From Cellulomonas sp. JH27-2 (GTDB lineage Bacteria; Actinomycetota; Actinomycetes; Actinomycetales; Cellulomonadaceae): a stretch of 64,000 nucleotides of DNA. The first letter of the stretch is position 1. The number at the start of each line of letters is the position of its first letter. The position numbers were made by a program, and so were the translations under genes. The notes under the pieces are model-generated. The model had not been told where the DNA came from and made no database searches. It saw nothing but the letters and a program-made list of their open reading frames with translations. Shown piece after piece: positions 63,653 to 64,000 of the stretch. The DNA is taken from contig NZ_JACYFR010000003.1 in the NCBI RefSeq assembly GCF_014837175.1, positions 372,001 through 436,000 of the forward strand, read 5' to 3'.

Positions 63653-63661
63653 ATTCACCCG
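63646..63661. promoter_or_regulatory. 16-base perfect palindrome CGGGTGAATTCACCCG
   Basis: The palindrome covers the DUF4012 stop codon and stands 111 bases before the next secreted protein start. A further TCACCCGA follows 29 bases after the first one. It is a candidate operator for the gene at 63772. Confidence 0.45.
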
Positions 63662-63771
63662 AATGGGACCTTCTTGTCCGAAATCACCCGATCTGCCGCT
63701 AGGGTGGCGAGGCTCGCGGGGTGAGGATGAGGACGAACCACCGCAATCCGACACCCTCAGGGGGAACCGAC

Positions 63772-64000
63772 ATGTCTCGTCATCTGCGCGCCGCGCTGGC
63801 CGCGCTGGCTGCGTGCCTCCTGGTGCTCATGGTGCCCGCGGCCGCCACCGCCGCATCGCCGTCCCGTCTCGCAGCCGCATCCGCGTCGCCGAGCCCGAGC
63901 CCGACCGTGTACGGGTGCCTCGTGGGTGAGGACGAGTACGGCGCACCGCTGCCGTGCGAGCTCAAGGTCGACATCCTCACGCCCATCTGCGACAACGACG
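63772..64000 (+). CDS. Secreted protein, N-terminal part only
   Basis: The first 76 residues are seen. They form a signal peptide (LAALAACLLVLMVPAAATAA), a Ser/Ala/Pro linker (ASASPSPSPT) and the start of a mature domain with Cys residues (VYGCLVGED, LPCELKVD, TPICDND). AGGGGGAA lies 6 bases before ATG 63772. The rest lies beyond the right edge, so no function can be given. An LPxTG-type anchor at the missing end would not be surprising. Confidence 0.75.
   Translation, partial: MSRHLRAALAALAACLLVLMVPAAATAASPSRLAAASASPSPSPTVYGCLVGEDEYGAPLPCELKVDILTPICDND

Noticed and set aside
56706-64000. Complete exopolysaccharide biosynthesis cluster
   Set aside because: Only ugd, a DUF4012 protein and secreted proteins are present. 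No glycosyltransferase, flippase or polymerase lies in the window.

Overview
The window is a gene-dense, very GC-rich stretch of an actinobacterial chromosome. GTG starts and 4-base start/stop overlaps (ATGA, GTGA) are common. Actinobacterium-restricted families (DUF3027, DUF3263, DUF2530, DUF4031, 13E12-type HNH proteins, LAxTG-type cell-wall sorting signals) point to a Micrococcales organism of the Cellulomonas type. The genus is an inference; no rRNA is present. I see no prophage, insertion sequence, CRISPR array or large biosynthetic cluster, so this is mostly core chromosome with a few accessory pieces (an HNH gene, a VapBC pair, an inverted repeat).

Left part (1-17.4 kb): two minus-strand envelope genes (a PQQ-like propeller protein and an LAETG-anchored Ig-like protein); trehalose synthesis otsA-otsB; a membrane Ser/Thr kinase, a small membrane protein and a DsbA-like thioredoxin protein; tRNA-Thr(UGU); a SpoIIE-type phosphatase; and a secreted alkaline phosphatase behind a PhoP-type direct-repeat box. 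A divergent NarL-type response regulator and a histidine kinase follow. Next to them is a five-gene operon with a SipW-like signal peptidase, three proteins carrying SipW-type signal peptides and one LAHTG-anchored protein.

Middle (17.4-38.9 kb): an SGNH hydrolase, an HNH (DUF222) gene behind a near-perfect SOS box, ung, DUF3263 and LytR_C proteins, a cold-shock protein, and a stand-alone groEL behind two CIRCE operators. A drug-type MFS exporter and alaA come next, followed by a complete urea assimilation locus: urtABCDE importer, a GntR/FCD regulator, urea carboxylase and allophanate hydrolase. Both promoters of this locus carry the same palindrome (TGTATAC) and GlnR-like half-sites, so the locus looks controlled by its own GntR protein and by global nitrogen status.

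Right part (38.5-64 kb): an ECF sigma factor with a putative membrane partner; a WXG100 protein, HD protein and OmpR-type two-component operon; a glutamine amidotransferase; vapBC; an XPB helicase with its partner, divergent from a cold-shock/DUF3027/sacsin-like ATPase operon; an LMW phosphatase; an AzgA-type purine permease; and UDP-glucose dehydrogenase. The end holds a secreted Ig-repeat protein, a MarR-MFS pair, a DUF4012 protein and the start of another secreted protein. These last surface genes suggest an exopolysaccharide or envelope region continuing to the right.

At least ten genes have TANNNT 6-8 bases before the start codon, most with no ribosome-binding site, which indicates frequent leaderless transcription. 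No intergenic gap exceeds 300 bases.
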